Assembly: GCA_030037525.1 (NCBI GenBank)
Contig: JASHRC010000069.1
Span: 1 to 43,581, forward strand
Length of the DNA stretch: 43,581 nucleotides
Origin: Candidatus Acidiferrales bacterium
GTDB lineage: Bacteria > Acidobacteriota > Terriglobia > Acidiferrales > UBA7541
Reading direction: 5' to 3'
Notes under the pieces: generated by a model
Database searches by the model: none
What the model saw: the letters and a program-made list of their open reading frames with translations, nothing else
Told to the model about the DNA's origin: nothing
Translations under genes and position numbers: made by a program
Shown: piece after piece, positions 17,764-26,267 of the stretch
Layout of the letters: every line of letters begins with the position of its first letter
Position numbering within the stretch: the stretch's first letter is position 1

Positions 17764-18402
17764 ATGGCTGATGTCTTCCACCAAAGTTTTTTCCTCCAAG
17801 GGCCGGCGGGCCCTCTCGAAGCGCTGCTTTGGACCGCGCGGAACGCCGCTCCGAGCTTTGTAGCGCTCGTGTGCCATCCCCATCCCCTTTTCGGCGGCAG
17901 CATGCACAATAAAGTCGTTTACCGGGCTACCAAAGCTCTTCACCAGCGCGGAGGGGCGGTGTTGCGTTTTAATTTTCGCGGCGTCGGCCGAAGCGGAGGC
18001 CAGCACGACGCCGGACAGGGCGAACAAGGCGATGTCCGGGCGGCGCTCGACTATCTCTCGACCGCCTTTCCCGGAAAACGGATCCTTCTCGCCGGATTCA
18101 GTTTCGGATCCTGGGTCGGCCTGCGGGTGGGATGCGAGGACAGCCGCGTTCGGCGACTCCTTGCGCTAGGTCTCCCTGTCAACAACGTGGATGCCTCCTA
18201 TCTGCGCAGCTGCGCCAAGCCGAAGCTTTTCATCCAGGGTGGAAACGACCAGTTCGGCTCGCGGGAGAAGCTCGAAGCGCTCTTCGGGACCCTGCCCAAA
18301 CCGAAGTACCTGGTCTTCATTGATGGCGCCGACCATTTTTTCGCTGGCCAGCTGGACGAGGTTGGACGGGCGATTCGCGAATGGGTGGATCGATGGGAAT
18401 GA
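17764..18402 (+). CDS. Alpha/beta-hydrolase, dienelactone hydrolase-like superfamily (COG2945 type)
   Basis: The 212-residue cytoplasmic protein has the compact fold of this group: VALVCHPHPLFGGSMHNKV (HPHP and GGSM are characteristic), LRFNFRGVGRSGG, the nucleophile elbow LLAGFSFGSWVGL (Ser), the acid region IQGGNDQFG and the histidine in FIDGADHFF. These small proteins are generic esterase-like hydrolases and no specific substrate can be named. It follows the tandem PilZ gene on the same strand and converges tail to tail with the aldo/keto reductase gene, with only three bases between the stops. Confidence 0.87.
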   Translation: MADVFHQSFFLQGPAGPLEALLWTARNAAPSFVALVCHPHPLFGGSMHNKVVYRATKALHQRGGAVLRFNFRGVGRSGGQHDAGQGEQGDVRAALDYLSTAFPGKRILLAGFSFGSWVGLRVGCEDSRVRRLLALGLPVNNVDASYLRSCAKPKLFIQGGNDQFGSREKLEALFGTLPKPKYLVFIDGADHFFAGQLDEVGRAIREWVDRWE

Positions 18403-18405
18403 GGC

Positions 18406-19548
18406 TTATCCCTGCTGCTGTGGTTCAAACAGCTTCCGGAATTGATCCCGCGGGGTGGGTTCGATTGGGACTAATTCCAGATTCGCGCGCGCGTGTTTGA
18501 TCTGGCTCATTCCCACCAGTGCCGTGGTGACGCCCGGAGCCGAGCGCGCAAACTGCAGGGCCTGCGCCGAATTGCTTTCTAGCCCCAGCACCTGGCCGAT
18601 GTAGCTGGGGAGTTTTCCGACCAGCGCCCCCTCCAGCAGCGGTGCGCTGGTGATCAGCGTGATTCCCAGTCGTTGGACGGCCTCGACGACTGCCATCGTT
18701 TTGCCTCCTACGGTTTGATTCAGCTTCAGCAGGGCTTCGGGCATGGCCAGGTTCAAGGGCAACTGCACGAAGCGGAAGCGATGATCGGGGCCGCCGGCTT
18801 GGCGCGCGATCTCCTCGATCGCGGCGAGAGAAAGATACCCCTGTGCCGTGGGATCTTCCCGGAAGCCGTTCCAGGTGGCCAAGCCGTACGCGCCGATTTT
18901 GCCCTCGCCCGCGGCCGACTCGAGGAACGCGAATGCCCGAGCGATTCGCCGGCGAAACTCGTCGGCCGAGACTTCGCCGAGCTGCGTTTCCGGATTGTGC
19001 AGGTAGAAGACGTCAATAGACTCAACCCCCAGATTGGCCAAACTGCGCTCCAGTTGATCGGCGAGATAGCCAGGAGCCAGGCAATGGCAGCCTGCCGCGA
19101 CGTCCTCGGGATGAAAGATTCCGCGGTCCACAAATTCCCGCGAGAAGTACGCTTCCGGGTTGTCCGGCATCGCGCCATCGGGCGTGAGGAAACCGGCTTT
19201 CGTGCACAGCACAAGTTCGTCGCGACCAAACCCGCCGGCGGCCAGCAACCGGAGCGCTCGTCCGACGGAGCGCTCACTGCGCTGGAAGCGGTAATTGATT
19301 GCCGAATCGACCAGATTGATTCCGCCCTCGATGGCAGCGACGATGGCTTCGGTGTAGGCCCGGTCGGTTGACTCATCGGGCTCGCCGAGATAGGTACCAA
19401 TGCCGATCGACGAGACCTGGAGCCCGCCCGCTTTGCGGAAGTGCCCCGCGGCCGCGCGCCCCTGGAAACGTGTTTGGTAGCGCAAAGTGCCCTCGGCCGT
19501 GGCACGACCCGGCAGGTGATGGCTGGCGGCTGGGGGACTTGGCTTCAG
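18406..19548 (-). CDS. Aldo/keto reductase (start uncertain)
   Basis: The AKR tetrad is visible: Asp and Tyr in DSAINYR, Lys in LCTKAGF and His in FYLHNPE; a late GMSQIKHARANL belongs to the cofactor region. These enzymes reduce carbonyls with NADPH. The start is a problem. Family similarity already begins at GRATAEGTLRYQTRF, upstream of the first good TTG (19485), yet the only in-frame ATG is at 19680, 83 bases inside the MFS gene. I mark CTG 19548, preceded by GAAGGGAGA and overlapping the stop of a 17-codon reading that itself begins in a TGATG overlap with the MFS stop (19598). An indel in that stretch is the other explanation. It is probably co-transcribed with the MFS gene. Confidence 0.85.
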   Translation of the reverse strand: MKPSPPAASHHLPGRATAEGTLRYQTRFQGRAAAGHFRKAGGLQVSSIGIGTYLGEPDESTDRAYTEAIVAAIEGGINLVDSAINYRFQRSERSVGRALRLLAAGGFGRDELVLCTKAGFLTPDGAMPDNPEAYFSREFVDRGIFHPEDVAAGCHCLAPGYLADQLERSLANLGVESIDVFYLHNPETQLGEVSADEFRRRIARAFAFLESAAGEGKIGAYGLATWNGFREDPTAQGYLSLAAIEEIARQAGGPDHRFRFVQLPLNLAMPEALLKLNQTVGGKTMAVVEAVQRLGITLITSAPLLEGALVGKLPSYIGQVLGLESNSAQALQFARSAPGVTTALVGMSQIKHARANLELVPIEPTPRDQFRKLFEPQQQG

Positions 19549-19597
19549 GTCGCGTCTCCCTTCGAGGCGGGCGAAAATCGGCGCAGTACAGTAACCA

Positions 19598-20935
19598 TCA
19601 GGAGGCGTGTGCGGCGACTTTCCCCACCGTCTCGCCCGCTTCCATTGCGGCGGAGCCGAGGAGCCGGTTGGCTTCCGCATGGATCTTGGGCAAATGGCGC
19701 GCGAAGGCTATCGCCGCGACAATAGAAATAACCCCTCCCAGGGCGACGGTTGTTGGCGCGCCAATGCGGTCTGCCGCCGCGCCCGCTAGAATCGCGCCCA
19801 CTGGGGACATCCCCATGAACATCATGGAGTAGACGGCCATGGTCCGGCCGCGCAATCGGTCGGGAACCATGGATTGCACAAGTGTATTAGTCGAGCCCAT
19901 CTGTGTCATCAGGGAGAAGCCGACGGGAACCAACAGCAACACGGAAAGCGCGTACCAGTGCGAAAAGGAAAATAGGATCAAAAACGCCCCGAACGAAGCG
20001 CACGCCTTCCACACCCATTTACCCAGCCCTTCGACCCGCGTGCGGGAGGCGAGCGCCAAGGCACCGGCCAGCGCGCCGATTCCGGCGGCACTGCCGAGCA
20101 CCCCTAGGGTGGTGGCGTCGCCATGCAGCACGTTTTTTGCGAACACCGGCATCAGCACCGTGTAGGGCATCCCCACCAGGCTCACCAGCCCCAAAATCAT
20201 AAGCAGAGAGCGAATGGGCGCGGTTCGCCGCACGAACCGAAAACCCTCGGCGATATGATCGAAAGCAGACTTGATCGCGCGCTCGGCTTGGCGCGGAGGA
20301 ATTTTCATCAAGAACAGGCCCACGATGACGGCGATGTAACTCACCGCATTGGCAAAAAAGCACCAGCCCTCGCCGATGCTGGCCACCAGAATCCCCGCAA
20401 TGCCCGGTCCGATGATGCGAGCGCTGTTGAAAATCGACGAATTCAGAGCGATCGCGTTCATCAAATCCTCCCGCCCCACCATCTCAACCAAGAAGGATTG
20501 GCGCGCGGGAATATCAAACGCGTTCACCACGCCCAGCAGCGCCGCGAGCAAGACGATCTCCCACACGGTGATGCGTTTCGTAAGAGTCAGAGCGGCGAGG
20601 ATGAAGGCAAGGACCATCGAGGAGGTCTGCGTAATGATCACGATCGAGCGGCGATTCCAGCGGTCCGCCACCATTCCTGCCAAGGGAGCCAGCGGAAATA
20701 CGGGAATCTGCCCGGCAAACGAGACGGTACCGAGCAAGAGCGAAGATCCGGTCAGGCGATAGACGAGCCAGGATTGGGCAACGTTCTGCATCCAGGTGCC
20801 GATCAGCGAAATCAGCTGGCCGCTAAAAAAGAGCTGGAAATTGCGGTGCCGCAGCGAGCGAACCGTCTCACGAAAGCGCGAGCGCTCCGGTGTCGGAGAG
20901 CCGCGGGCGGGCCTGGTTATGTCGGTCGGTGGCAT
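19598..20935 (-). CDS. MFS transporter, EntS/DHA3-like exporter family
   Basis: The 445-residue protein has about twelve hydrophobic segments. Its N-terminus reads FRETVRSLRHRNFQLFFSGQLIS and IGTWMQNVAQSWLVYRLTGSS, the typical opening of the EntS/DHA3 group of drug and siderophore exporters. A MVADRWNRRSIVI loop matches MFS motif A between spans 2 and 3. It sits in the inner membrane and probably exports a small molecule by proton antiport. It ends in the TGATG overlap described for the aldo/keto reductase, so the two may be coupled. The substrate is not deducible. Confidence 0.88.
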   Translation of the reverse strand: MPPTDITRPARGSPTPERSRFRETVRSLRHRNFQLFFSGQLISLIGTWMQNVAQSWLVYRLTGSSLLLGTVSFAGQIPVFPLAPLAGMVADRWNRRSIVIITQTSSMVLAFILAALTLTKRITVWEIVLLAALLGVVNAFDIPARQSFLVEMVGREDLMNAIALNSSIFNSARIIGPGIAGILVASIGEGWCFFANAVSYIAVIVGLFLMKIPPRQAERAIKSAFDHIAEGFRFVRRTAPIRSLLMILGLVSLVGMPYTVLMPVFAKNVLHGDATTLGVLGSAAGIGALAGALALASRTRVEGLGKWVWKACASFGAFLILFSFSHWYALSVLLLVPVGFSLMTQMGSTNTLVQSMVPDRLRGRTMAVYSMMFMGMSPVGAILAGAAADRIGAPTTVALGGVISIVAAIAFARHLPKIHAEANRLLGSAAMEAGETVGKVAAHAS

Positions 20936-20996
20936 GCAACGTCTATTCTACGATGCCGGAAAAGCAGTGCCGCCAAGCATTGTGCCAGAGGTTGCC

Positions 20997-22181
20997 TCAG
21001 GATGTCGCCGGCGCGGGACTGGAGGCGTCCGGCGGGCCTAGCACGCGTCGGCAGGCTCCTAGGATGCGGCGATAGGGCCAGTCGGCCGCGCGGAAAAGAA
21101 TTTCGCCCTCGCGCGGAATTCCGTAAAACCAGCGCGCCAGCAGGGAAAGATGCTCGGCTAATTCCGGCGGCGCCTCGGCGAGGCCGTAGTGTCTCCGCCA
21201 GTCGACGCCTTCTGGTTCGCCAGCCGGTGGTCCCAGCGGCTCTAGGGCCTGACGCAGAATTGCTTCGACCGAGCGAGGCTGGCTTACGAGCTCGCCAAAG
21301 TCGAGAAACAGCGGTTCGGCGAACCGCCCGGCACGCACCGGGAACAGAGCGACGGTTTTCTCTTCGGCGGCGCGCTCGACGATCACCGCATCGAGCTCCT
21401 CGATTCGTCTGGCCAGAGGGGGCAGGCCCCGCAGCGCCGCCGACACTTTTTCGAGCCTCTTGTGTAGCGCCGCGGCCCGCTCGTAGTCGAGCGCTCCGCT
21501 GGCTGCCTCGCGCTCCCGTTCGATGCGGCTGGTGAGAGCCCGACCGCACGTTGCCAGCGTCTCGACGACACTGGAAATCTCGGCGTCGTATTCCCGATCC
21601 GTGCAACCCGCAAAGCAAGGGGCCAGACACATTTTCATTTCCGAATAAATGCAGCCGGGAAAGCTTGGATCCCGGCGAATCCGAATCTGGCACCGGCGAG
21701 TCTTGAACAGGTCGAGGAAAGCGCTCGAGAAGGCTTCGGCGGCGCGACGGGAGGGAAATGGCCCGAAGTAAAATCCTCCGTCCGCGCGAATCTGCCGTGT
21801 GACATAGCAGCGCGGGTAGTCGTTCCGCAAGTTCACTTTCAGGACCGCGGGCGTGCGCAAGCGCAGCAGGTCTCGATAACGCTCCGGGGCATGCTGTTTC
21901 GCCTGCTGGTAGAAGCTCAAGGTCTGCTCGAGCTTCGAGCCGATGATGCGATAACGGATTTGCGCCGCAAGGTCGCGCAGGTTCAAGCGCTGGGAGCCCG
22001 GCTCGGGAGTGCGCAGCAGGCGCTCGGCGGCGCGGCGCAAGTCGGCCGTGCGCAAAATATGAGGCTGCGCCCCACCGGAGTGCAGTTCTATAAGCAAGAC
22101 TCCCGGGCGCGGCGGTAGCGAGGCGAAGAACTCCTCTTCGCGCGAAAGATCGAACCTCTGGCCCGAATCAAGCGCAAGCAT
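20997..22181 (-). CDS. UvrC-like protein: degenerate GIY-YIG, four-cysteine (Fe-S type) motif and UVR region, no C-terminal nuclease
   Basis: The 394-residue protein corresponds to the N-terminal half of excinuclease subunit UvrC. The nuclease region (about 20-100) has lost its signature: PRPGVLLIEL stands where UvrC has PGVYLF, and HILRTADLRRAAERLL where it has YIGKAKNLR. Then come YFGPFPSRRAAEAF and four cysteines at 164, 177, 185 and 189 (spacing 12-7-3), almost the 11-7-3 spacing of the E. coli UvrC [4Fe-4S] site. A UVR motif follows (LDYERAAALHKRLEKVSAAL, about 231-250), which in UvrC binds UvrB. The RNase H-like nuclease and HhH repeats are absent. A role in repair without 3' incision, perhaps UvrB binding, is inferred. 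It lies 61 bases upstream of the MFS gene on the same strand. Confidence 0.82.
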   Translation of the reverse strand: MLALDSGQRFDLSREEEFFASLPPRPGVLLIELHSGGAQPHILRTADLRRAAERLLRTPEPGSQRLNLRDLAAQIRYRIIGSKLEQTLSFYQQAKQHAPERYRDLLRLRTPAVLKVNLRNDYPRCYVTRQIRADGGFYFGPFPSRRAAEAFSSAFLDLFKTRRCQIRIRRDPSFPGCIYSEMKMCLAPCFAGCTDREYDAEISSVVETLATCGRALTSRIEREREAASGALDYERAAALHKRLEKVSAALRGLPPLARRIEELDAVIVERAAEEKTVALFPVRAGRFAEPLFLDFGELVSQPRSVEAILRQALEPLGPPAGEPEGVDWRRHYGLAEAPPELAEHLSLLARWFYGIPREGEILFRAADWPYRRILGACRRVLGPPDASSPAPATS

Positions 22182-22232
22182 GAGTTGAGAATACCAGCAC
22201 TGCGCCGCCCGTTAGCGCAGCAAGGCGGAAGA

Positions 22233-22988
22233 CTAGGCGGGCTGCCGGATCGCGGTTTCGCGCAAGGTCCGGCGCTTCAACCTCCAGGCGCGAAGCAGAG
22301 GCAGCGGCCAAATCGAGCGCCATCCTCCCACGATCGCCCCTTTCCACGTCAGCCGGTAGCACTGGTCGCGACCGTCCAGATACATGTAACCCCGCGACTG
22401 CTGATAGGGGCCGTAGCGCTCCAGACGCCTCTGCCACTCGGTAACTTCTTGACCGCGAGGTGGCACGAATGGATGCCCACGACCGACCGTCTGTTTGACC
22501 AGCATTCGGTGCAGGCGATACAAGGTGAAAACATCACGAACTTGGGGAAACCTGAAAACGTGGCAGTTCGGAGTGGGGAACAGCACCGCATGCAGCGCCT
22601 TGGTGTTGGTATCGACCTGGATGCCGTCGGACCACTGCGTGATGAATTCGATATATCCTCGCGAGTTCCCGTTCGAGGCGACGTAGGAAATCGTAGCCCA
22701 CTCGCGCGTGTGGGGATTGCTGAGAAGGGCCACGAAGGGCCCGGTTCCACCGGCGCCAACATCCCAATTCAGATAATTCACCAGGTCGAAGCCCCAAACC
22801 TCGATCGAATCGATGCGCTCCTCGATGAATTGCTGGGCGGCTGGAGGCAGATTCCAAAACTCGACGACGCGGGGAACGATTCTCCTGCGGTACCGGAACC
22901 GCCACTTCAATGCCAGCGGCATAAGAACCAGCAAGATCCCGTAAAACAGCACCACAAATAGCAGCGCCAAATAGAGGAAGGATTTCAT
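22233..22988 (-). CDS. Membrane-anchored protein of unknown function
   Basis: A 251-residue reading from ATG 22988 starts with one hydrophobic segment (FLYLALLFVVLFYGILLVLM) followed by a basic stretch (KWRFRYRRRI), so it is probably anchored with the bulk on the cytoplasmic side. The rest is soluble, rich in aromatic residues and mixed alpha/beta, with VEVWGFDLVNYLNWDVGAG-like and WATISYVASNGNSRGYIEF stretches. I recognise no domain or active-site motif. No ribosome site is evident. It lies 51 bases upstream of the UvrC-like gene and downstream of the acyl-CoA dehydrogenase start region, all on the minus strand. Confidence 0.62.
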   Translation of the reverse strand: MKSFLYLALLFVVLFYGILLVLMPLALKWRFRYRRRIVPRVVEFWNLPPAAQQFIEERIDSIEVWGFDLVNYLNWDVGAGGTGPFVALLSNPHTREWATISYVASNGNSRGYIEFITQWSDGIQVDTNTKALHAVLFPTPNCHVFRFPQVRDVFTLYRLHRMLVKQTVGRGHPFVPPRGQEVTEWQRRLERYGPYQQSRGYMYLDGRDQCYRLTWKGAIVGGWRSIWPLPLLRAWRLKRRTLRETAIRQPA

Positions 22989-23046
22989 GATGCATACTTT
23001 TATGCCGGCGCGGCTGCTGGTTTCTCACGCCTCTCCCGTCTGAATT

Positions 23047-24192
23047 TCAATATGATTTCAGCAGCCACGATGCGATCACCAGGCGCTGAATCTCGCTCGT
23101 CCCTTCATAGATTTCCGTGATCCGCGCGTCGCGATAGGCGCGCTCGACCGGATACTCGCGGCTATAACCATTGCCGCCATGGATTTGAATGCCTCGATGC
23201 GCCACGCGCGTGGCCATTTCACTGGCGAACAGTTTCGCGATCGAGGCTTCCATCGAAAAGCGCCCGCCGGAATCCTGCTTCCACGCGGCGCGCCTGGCCA
23301 GCAGCCGGGCGGCATCGATCTCGGTGGCCATGTCGGCGAGCATGAACTGAATTGCCTGAAACTCCGCGATGGGATGTCCGAAGGCCTGCCGGTGGCGTGC
23401 GTAGGAAACCGACGCTTCGAAGGCGCCTTGAGCGATTCCGATGGCTTGCGAGGCGATGCCGATTCTCCCGCCGTCGAGCGTCGCCAGCGCGATTCTGTAG
23501 CCCTCCCCCTCATTGCCGATCCGGTTCGCAACCGGCACTTCCACGTCGGTGAAAACCAGCTCAGTACAGGCGGTCGCATGAATTCCCAGCTTTTTTTCTT
23601 CGCGTCCTACGGCGAAGCCTCGCGTGCCTTTCTCAATCACGAAAGCCGTGATGCCCTTCTCACCCTTTTCGGGCTGCGTATTGACGAAGATAATCCCTGC
23701 GTCGGCGGCGCCGCCATTGGTGATCCAGGCCTTGGTGCCGTTGACCAGGTAGACATCGCCTTTCCGTACCGCCCGGGTCTGAAGGGCCGCCGCATTCGAT
23801 CCGGCGTGCGGTTCGGTTAGCCCATAACAGCCAATCTTTTCTCCCCGTGCGAAAGGCACCAGGAACTTGCTCTTCTGTGCTTCGGTCCCGAACTGGGCGA
23901 GCGCGCCGCAATAGAGCGAGTTCTGGACCGAGAGAATCACGCTGGTCGAGGCACAGACCCGGGCAATCTCCTCGAGCACAATTGTGTAGCAGATATGGTC
24001 CATTCCGGCCCCGCCGTGGCTTTCCGGCACGGCAATCCCAGTGAGGCCTAGTTCGCCCGCCTTGCGGACGATTTCCCGAGGGAACCGGCCGGTCTCATCC
24101 AGTTCCTTGGCGATCGGCTTCACTTCGGCTTCGGCGAACTCCCGCACGCTTCGCTCCAGAAGCTTTTGCTCTTCGGTCAGTTCGAGGTTCAA
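23047..24192 (-). CDS. Acyl-CoA dehydrogenase (short-chain/butyryl type)
   Basis: The 381-residue protein has the normal length of short-chain FAD-dependent acyl-CoA dehydrogenases. TTG 24192 is preferred because GGAGGA lies about seven bases upstream, and the N-terminus LNLELTEEQKLLERSVREFA then matches the family start; no in-frame ATG exists nearby. Landmarks are CYGLTEPHAGSN, KAWITNGG, FAVGREEKKLGIHATACTEL, RHRQAFGHPI, GIQIHGGNGYSREYP and the catalytic glutamate in ITEIYEGTSEIQR. It oxidises acyl-CoA to enoyl-CoA in fatty acid or amino acid breakdown and needs an electron-transfer flavoprotein, which is not in this window. Confidence 0.95.
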   Translation of the reverse strand: MNLELTEEQKLLERSVREFAEAEVKPIAKELDETGRFPREIVRKAGELGLTGIAVPESHGGAGMDHICYTIVLEEIARVCASTSVILSVQNSLYCGALAQFGTEAQKSKFLVPFARGEKIGCYGLTEPHAGSNAAALQTRAVRKGDVYLVNGTKAWITNGGAADAGIIFVNTQPEKGEKGITAFVIEKGTRGFAVGREEKKLGIHATACTELVFTDVEVPVANRIGNEGEGYRIALATLDGGRIGIASQAIGIAQGAFEASVSYARHRQAFGHPIAEFQAIQFMLADMATEIDAARLLARRAAWKQDSGGRFSMEASIAKLFASEMATRVAHRGIQIHGGNGYSREYPVERAYRDARITEIYEGTSEIQRLVIASWLLKSY

Positions 24193-24389
24193 GCAGTTGT
24201 CCTCCGTCTCGCCCTGGCTCCAGGAGGAGACCGACAAATTGTAGCGCCCCCGGCGCGGCTACCCAAGTGAACAGACTGCTGCGACCGGGCCGCCAGTAGC
24301 ACGGACAGCAGATGCACGGGCAGGCGTTTTCCCACCGGGCGTGTCGAAGTGGTATCGCGCTATACTGTTTTGCGAAAGGAGAATCGAGC

Positions 24390-24867
24390 GTGGAACCCCG
24401 TTTAAATCCTTTCCAATTCTCGCCAAAAGGGTACCAGGCGATGTCCAATCTTCAGCAGTTTGTTGATTCGTGCGGCTTGGAACGTCTTCTGCTGGAACTC
24501 GTCAAAATGCGAGCCTCGCAGATCAACGGCTGCGCCTACTGCCTGGATATGCACAGCAAGGACGCTCGCGCGCTCGGCGAAACCGAGCAGCGCTTGTACC
24601 TGCTCAACGCCTGGCGCGAATCCGCGCAGTACACCGAGCGGGAGCGAGCCGCGCTAGAATGGACTGAGGCGGTCACTCTGGTCGCCGACTCCGGCGTCGA
24701 AGACGAGGTTTACGAGCGCGTGAAGAGGGCATTTCACACCCGTGGAACTCGCCAATCTCACCCTTGCTATCGTCGCGATCAACGGCTGGAACCGGCTGAG
24801 CATCGCGTTTCGGGCCGTGCCTGGCACCTACCAGTCGTCATTGCAGCCCCTCAAGGCAGGAGCCTGA
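24390..24867 (+). pseudogene. Carboxymuconolactone decarboxylase/AhpD-family gene with one-base frameshift
   Basis: GTG 24390 lies eight bases after AAAGGAG. The first 113 codons give MEPRLNPFQFSPKG, LLELVKMRASQINGCAYC and LDMHSKDAR, which contain the CxxCxxxH redox site of AhpD-like proteins. At 24727-24729 a GGG run shifts the frame. Dropping one G joins VKRHFTPVELANLTLAIV to INGWNRLSIAFRAVPGTYQ, the expected C-terminus, and the stop at 24867, for 158 residues in total. Read as given, the frame runs on into unrelated sequence and ends at 25013. The homopolymer makes a sequencing or assembly error plausible; a true recent pseudogene is the alternative. These proteins act in peroxide defence or ring-compound breakdown. 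Confidence 0.82.
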
Positions 24868-24915
24868 GCGCGTCCCGTTGGCCGGAAAGCACCTCCAGTC
24901 CCGTTCTGCTGCGAT

Positions 24916-24944
24916 TTGCGGCATCCAGGGTAAATCCTTATAAT
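24916..24944 (+). promoter_or_regulatory. Sigma-70-type promoter for greA
   Basis: TTGCGG (24916-24921) is separated by exactly 17 bases from a perfect TATAAT (24939-24944). Transcription would start near 24951, giving a leader of about 60 bases before greA at 25010. Confidence 0.6.
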
Positions 24945-25009
24945 CGGCCTGTGGGCCAATTGCGCGCCGCGCTCGGAAGCCGAGCGCCTCGCGCAGCCGC
25001 AAGAATTCC

Positions 25010-25489
25010 ATGACCGATCTGGCTTCCAAGATCAAGAAGAAGCTCCAGGACGAGATCGCCGCACTCGAGCACGAGCTGCACAGGGAGCTCCCCAAGGAGA
25101 TCAAGGTAGCGCGGTCTCATGGCGACCTCTCCGAGAACGCTGAGTACAAGTACGCCAAGGAGCGGCAGGGCTATGTCGCGGCCCGCCTCGGCCAACTTCA
25201 CCGGCGGATGGCCGATCTTTCCCTGCTGAATCTGAATAACCTCCCGAAAGACCGCGCTGCTTACGGTTCGAAGCTTGTGGTCCTGGACGTTGCCAAAGAC
25301 GCTCGAATCGAGTACAAGCTGGTTACGGTCGAAGAGGCCGATGCCACCAAAGGGCTGATTTCGACCACTTCCCCAATCGGCCGCGCGCTGCTCGGGAAAA
25401 AGGTGGGCGATGAAGTCCGAGTAGCCACCCCGGCCGGCGTCAAGGAGTACGAAGTCGTCGAACTGACCACGATCTATGAAGACGACTAG
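25010..25489 (+). CDS. greA: Transcription elongation factor GreA/GreB family
   Basis: The 159-residue cytoplasmic protein has the N-terminal coiled coil with the conserved tip ARSHGDLSENAEYKYAKE, and a C-terminal FKBP-like domain (ISTTSPIGRALLGKKVGDEVRVATPAG). The acidic tip enters the RNA polymerase secondary channel and stimulates cleavage of backtracked RNA. Length and tip motif fit GreA. Its ribosome site is poor. A good promoter lies at 24916-24944, and the phosphatidyltransferase gene begins 18 bases after its stop, so the two likely share a transcript. Confidence 0.93.
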   Translation: MTDLASKIKKKLQDEIAALEHELHRELPKEIKVARSHGDLSENAEYKYAKERQGYVAARLGQLHRRMADLSLLNLNNLPKDRAAYGSKLVVLDVAKDARIEYKLVTVEEADATKGLISTTSPIGRALLGKKVGDEVRVATPAGVKEYEVVELTTIYEDD

Positions 25490-25507
25490 CGAGACGGCAC
25501 TCGCTCG

Positions 25508-26188
25508 ATGTTAACGCGGACCATGGGCCGCTACCTTTCTCGGCCGGTGGACGGTATAGCCGTCCTGCTGGCGCCCACCGGTATCCCTCCCAACGTCATC
25601 ACTTGGTGCGCTCTGGTTGCAAATCTCTGGGCTGGGATGTTCTTTGCCGCCGGGCGTTTTCGCGCAGCCGGCGGAATGATGATGCTGGCCGGGTTGTGCG
25701 ACTTGGTCGACGGTCCCGTGGCGCGCCGCCAGAACCGCGTATCTCTGTTCGGCGAATTCCTCGATTCGATTCTCGACCGTTACTCGGACTTGATTCTGTT
25801 CCTCGGCCTGCTAGTTTACTTCGCACAAGTGAACCGCTTTACCTACGCGGTGCTTGCGGGCGCCTCCATGGCCGGCGCCGTCATGGTCGGCTACGCGAAA
25901 GCCCGTGCCGAATCGCTGCTGCCTCCCGAGGAAATCGGCTTCTGGGACCGGCCCGAGCGCCTCGTGCTGATGATCATCGGCGCACTCGCCAACCGCATGG
26001 ACGTTGTGCTGTGGATCTTGGCGATCGGACCCAATATCACGGTCATTCACCGCATCGTGCACACCTGGCAGCGAATGGCGGAGAGCGGAGCCAATCCTCT
26101 GCCGCAGCCGAACGGCGAGCAAGCCGCGCCCGACAAGCGCGACGAACAGCGCGTGCTGACGCATTCTGCTGGCCGCGGCGGAATCTGA
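25508..26188 (+). CDS. CDP-alcohol phosphatidyltransferase family membrane enzyme
   Basis: The 226-residue protein carries the full signature D-G-x2-A-R-x8-G-x3-D-x3-D in LVDGPVARRQNRVSLFGEF followed by LDSILDRYSD, which binds the metal and CDP-lipid. About five or six hydrophobic segments are visible. Such inner-membrane enzymes transfer a phosphatidyl group from CDP-diacylglycerol to an alcohol such as glycerol phosphate or inositol phosphate. The acceptor cannot be fixed from the sequence. The C-terminal 35 residues are polar and lie outside the membrane. It follows greA by 18 bases. Confidence 0.88.
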   Translation: MLTRTMGRYLSRPVDGIAVLLAPTGIPPNVITWCALVANLWAGMFFAAGRFRAAGGMMMLAGLCDLVDGPVARRQNRVSLFGEFLDSILDRYSDLILFLGLLVYFAQVNRFTYAVLAGASMAGAVMVGYAKARAESLLPPEEIGFWDRPERLVLMIIGALANRMDVVLWILAIGPNITVIHRIVHTWQRMAESGANPLPQPNGEQAAPDKRDEQRVLTHSAGRGGI

Positions 26189-26267
26189 GCCTGCCTGGCA
26201 TCCGATGTACGGTGCGTGGACATGGGATGGTGCGTAGAAATCGGCGTCCGCATGGGGAGGAAAGAAA

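Noticed and set aside
20123..21535. Plus-strand open frame of 470 codons opposite the MFS and UvrC-like genes
   Set aside because: It spans two real genes in antisense and has a composition typical of shadows.
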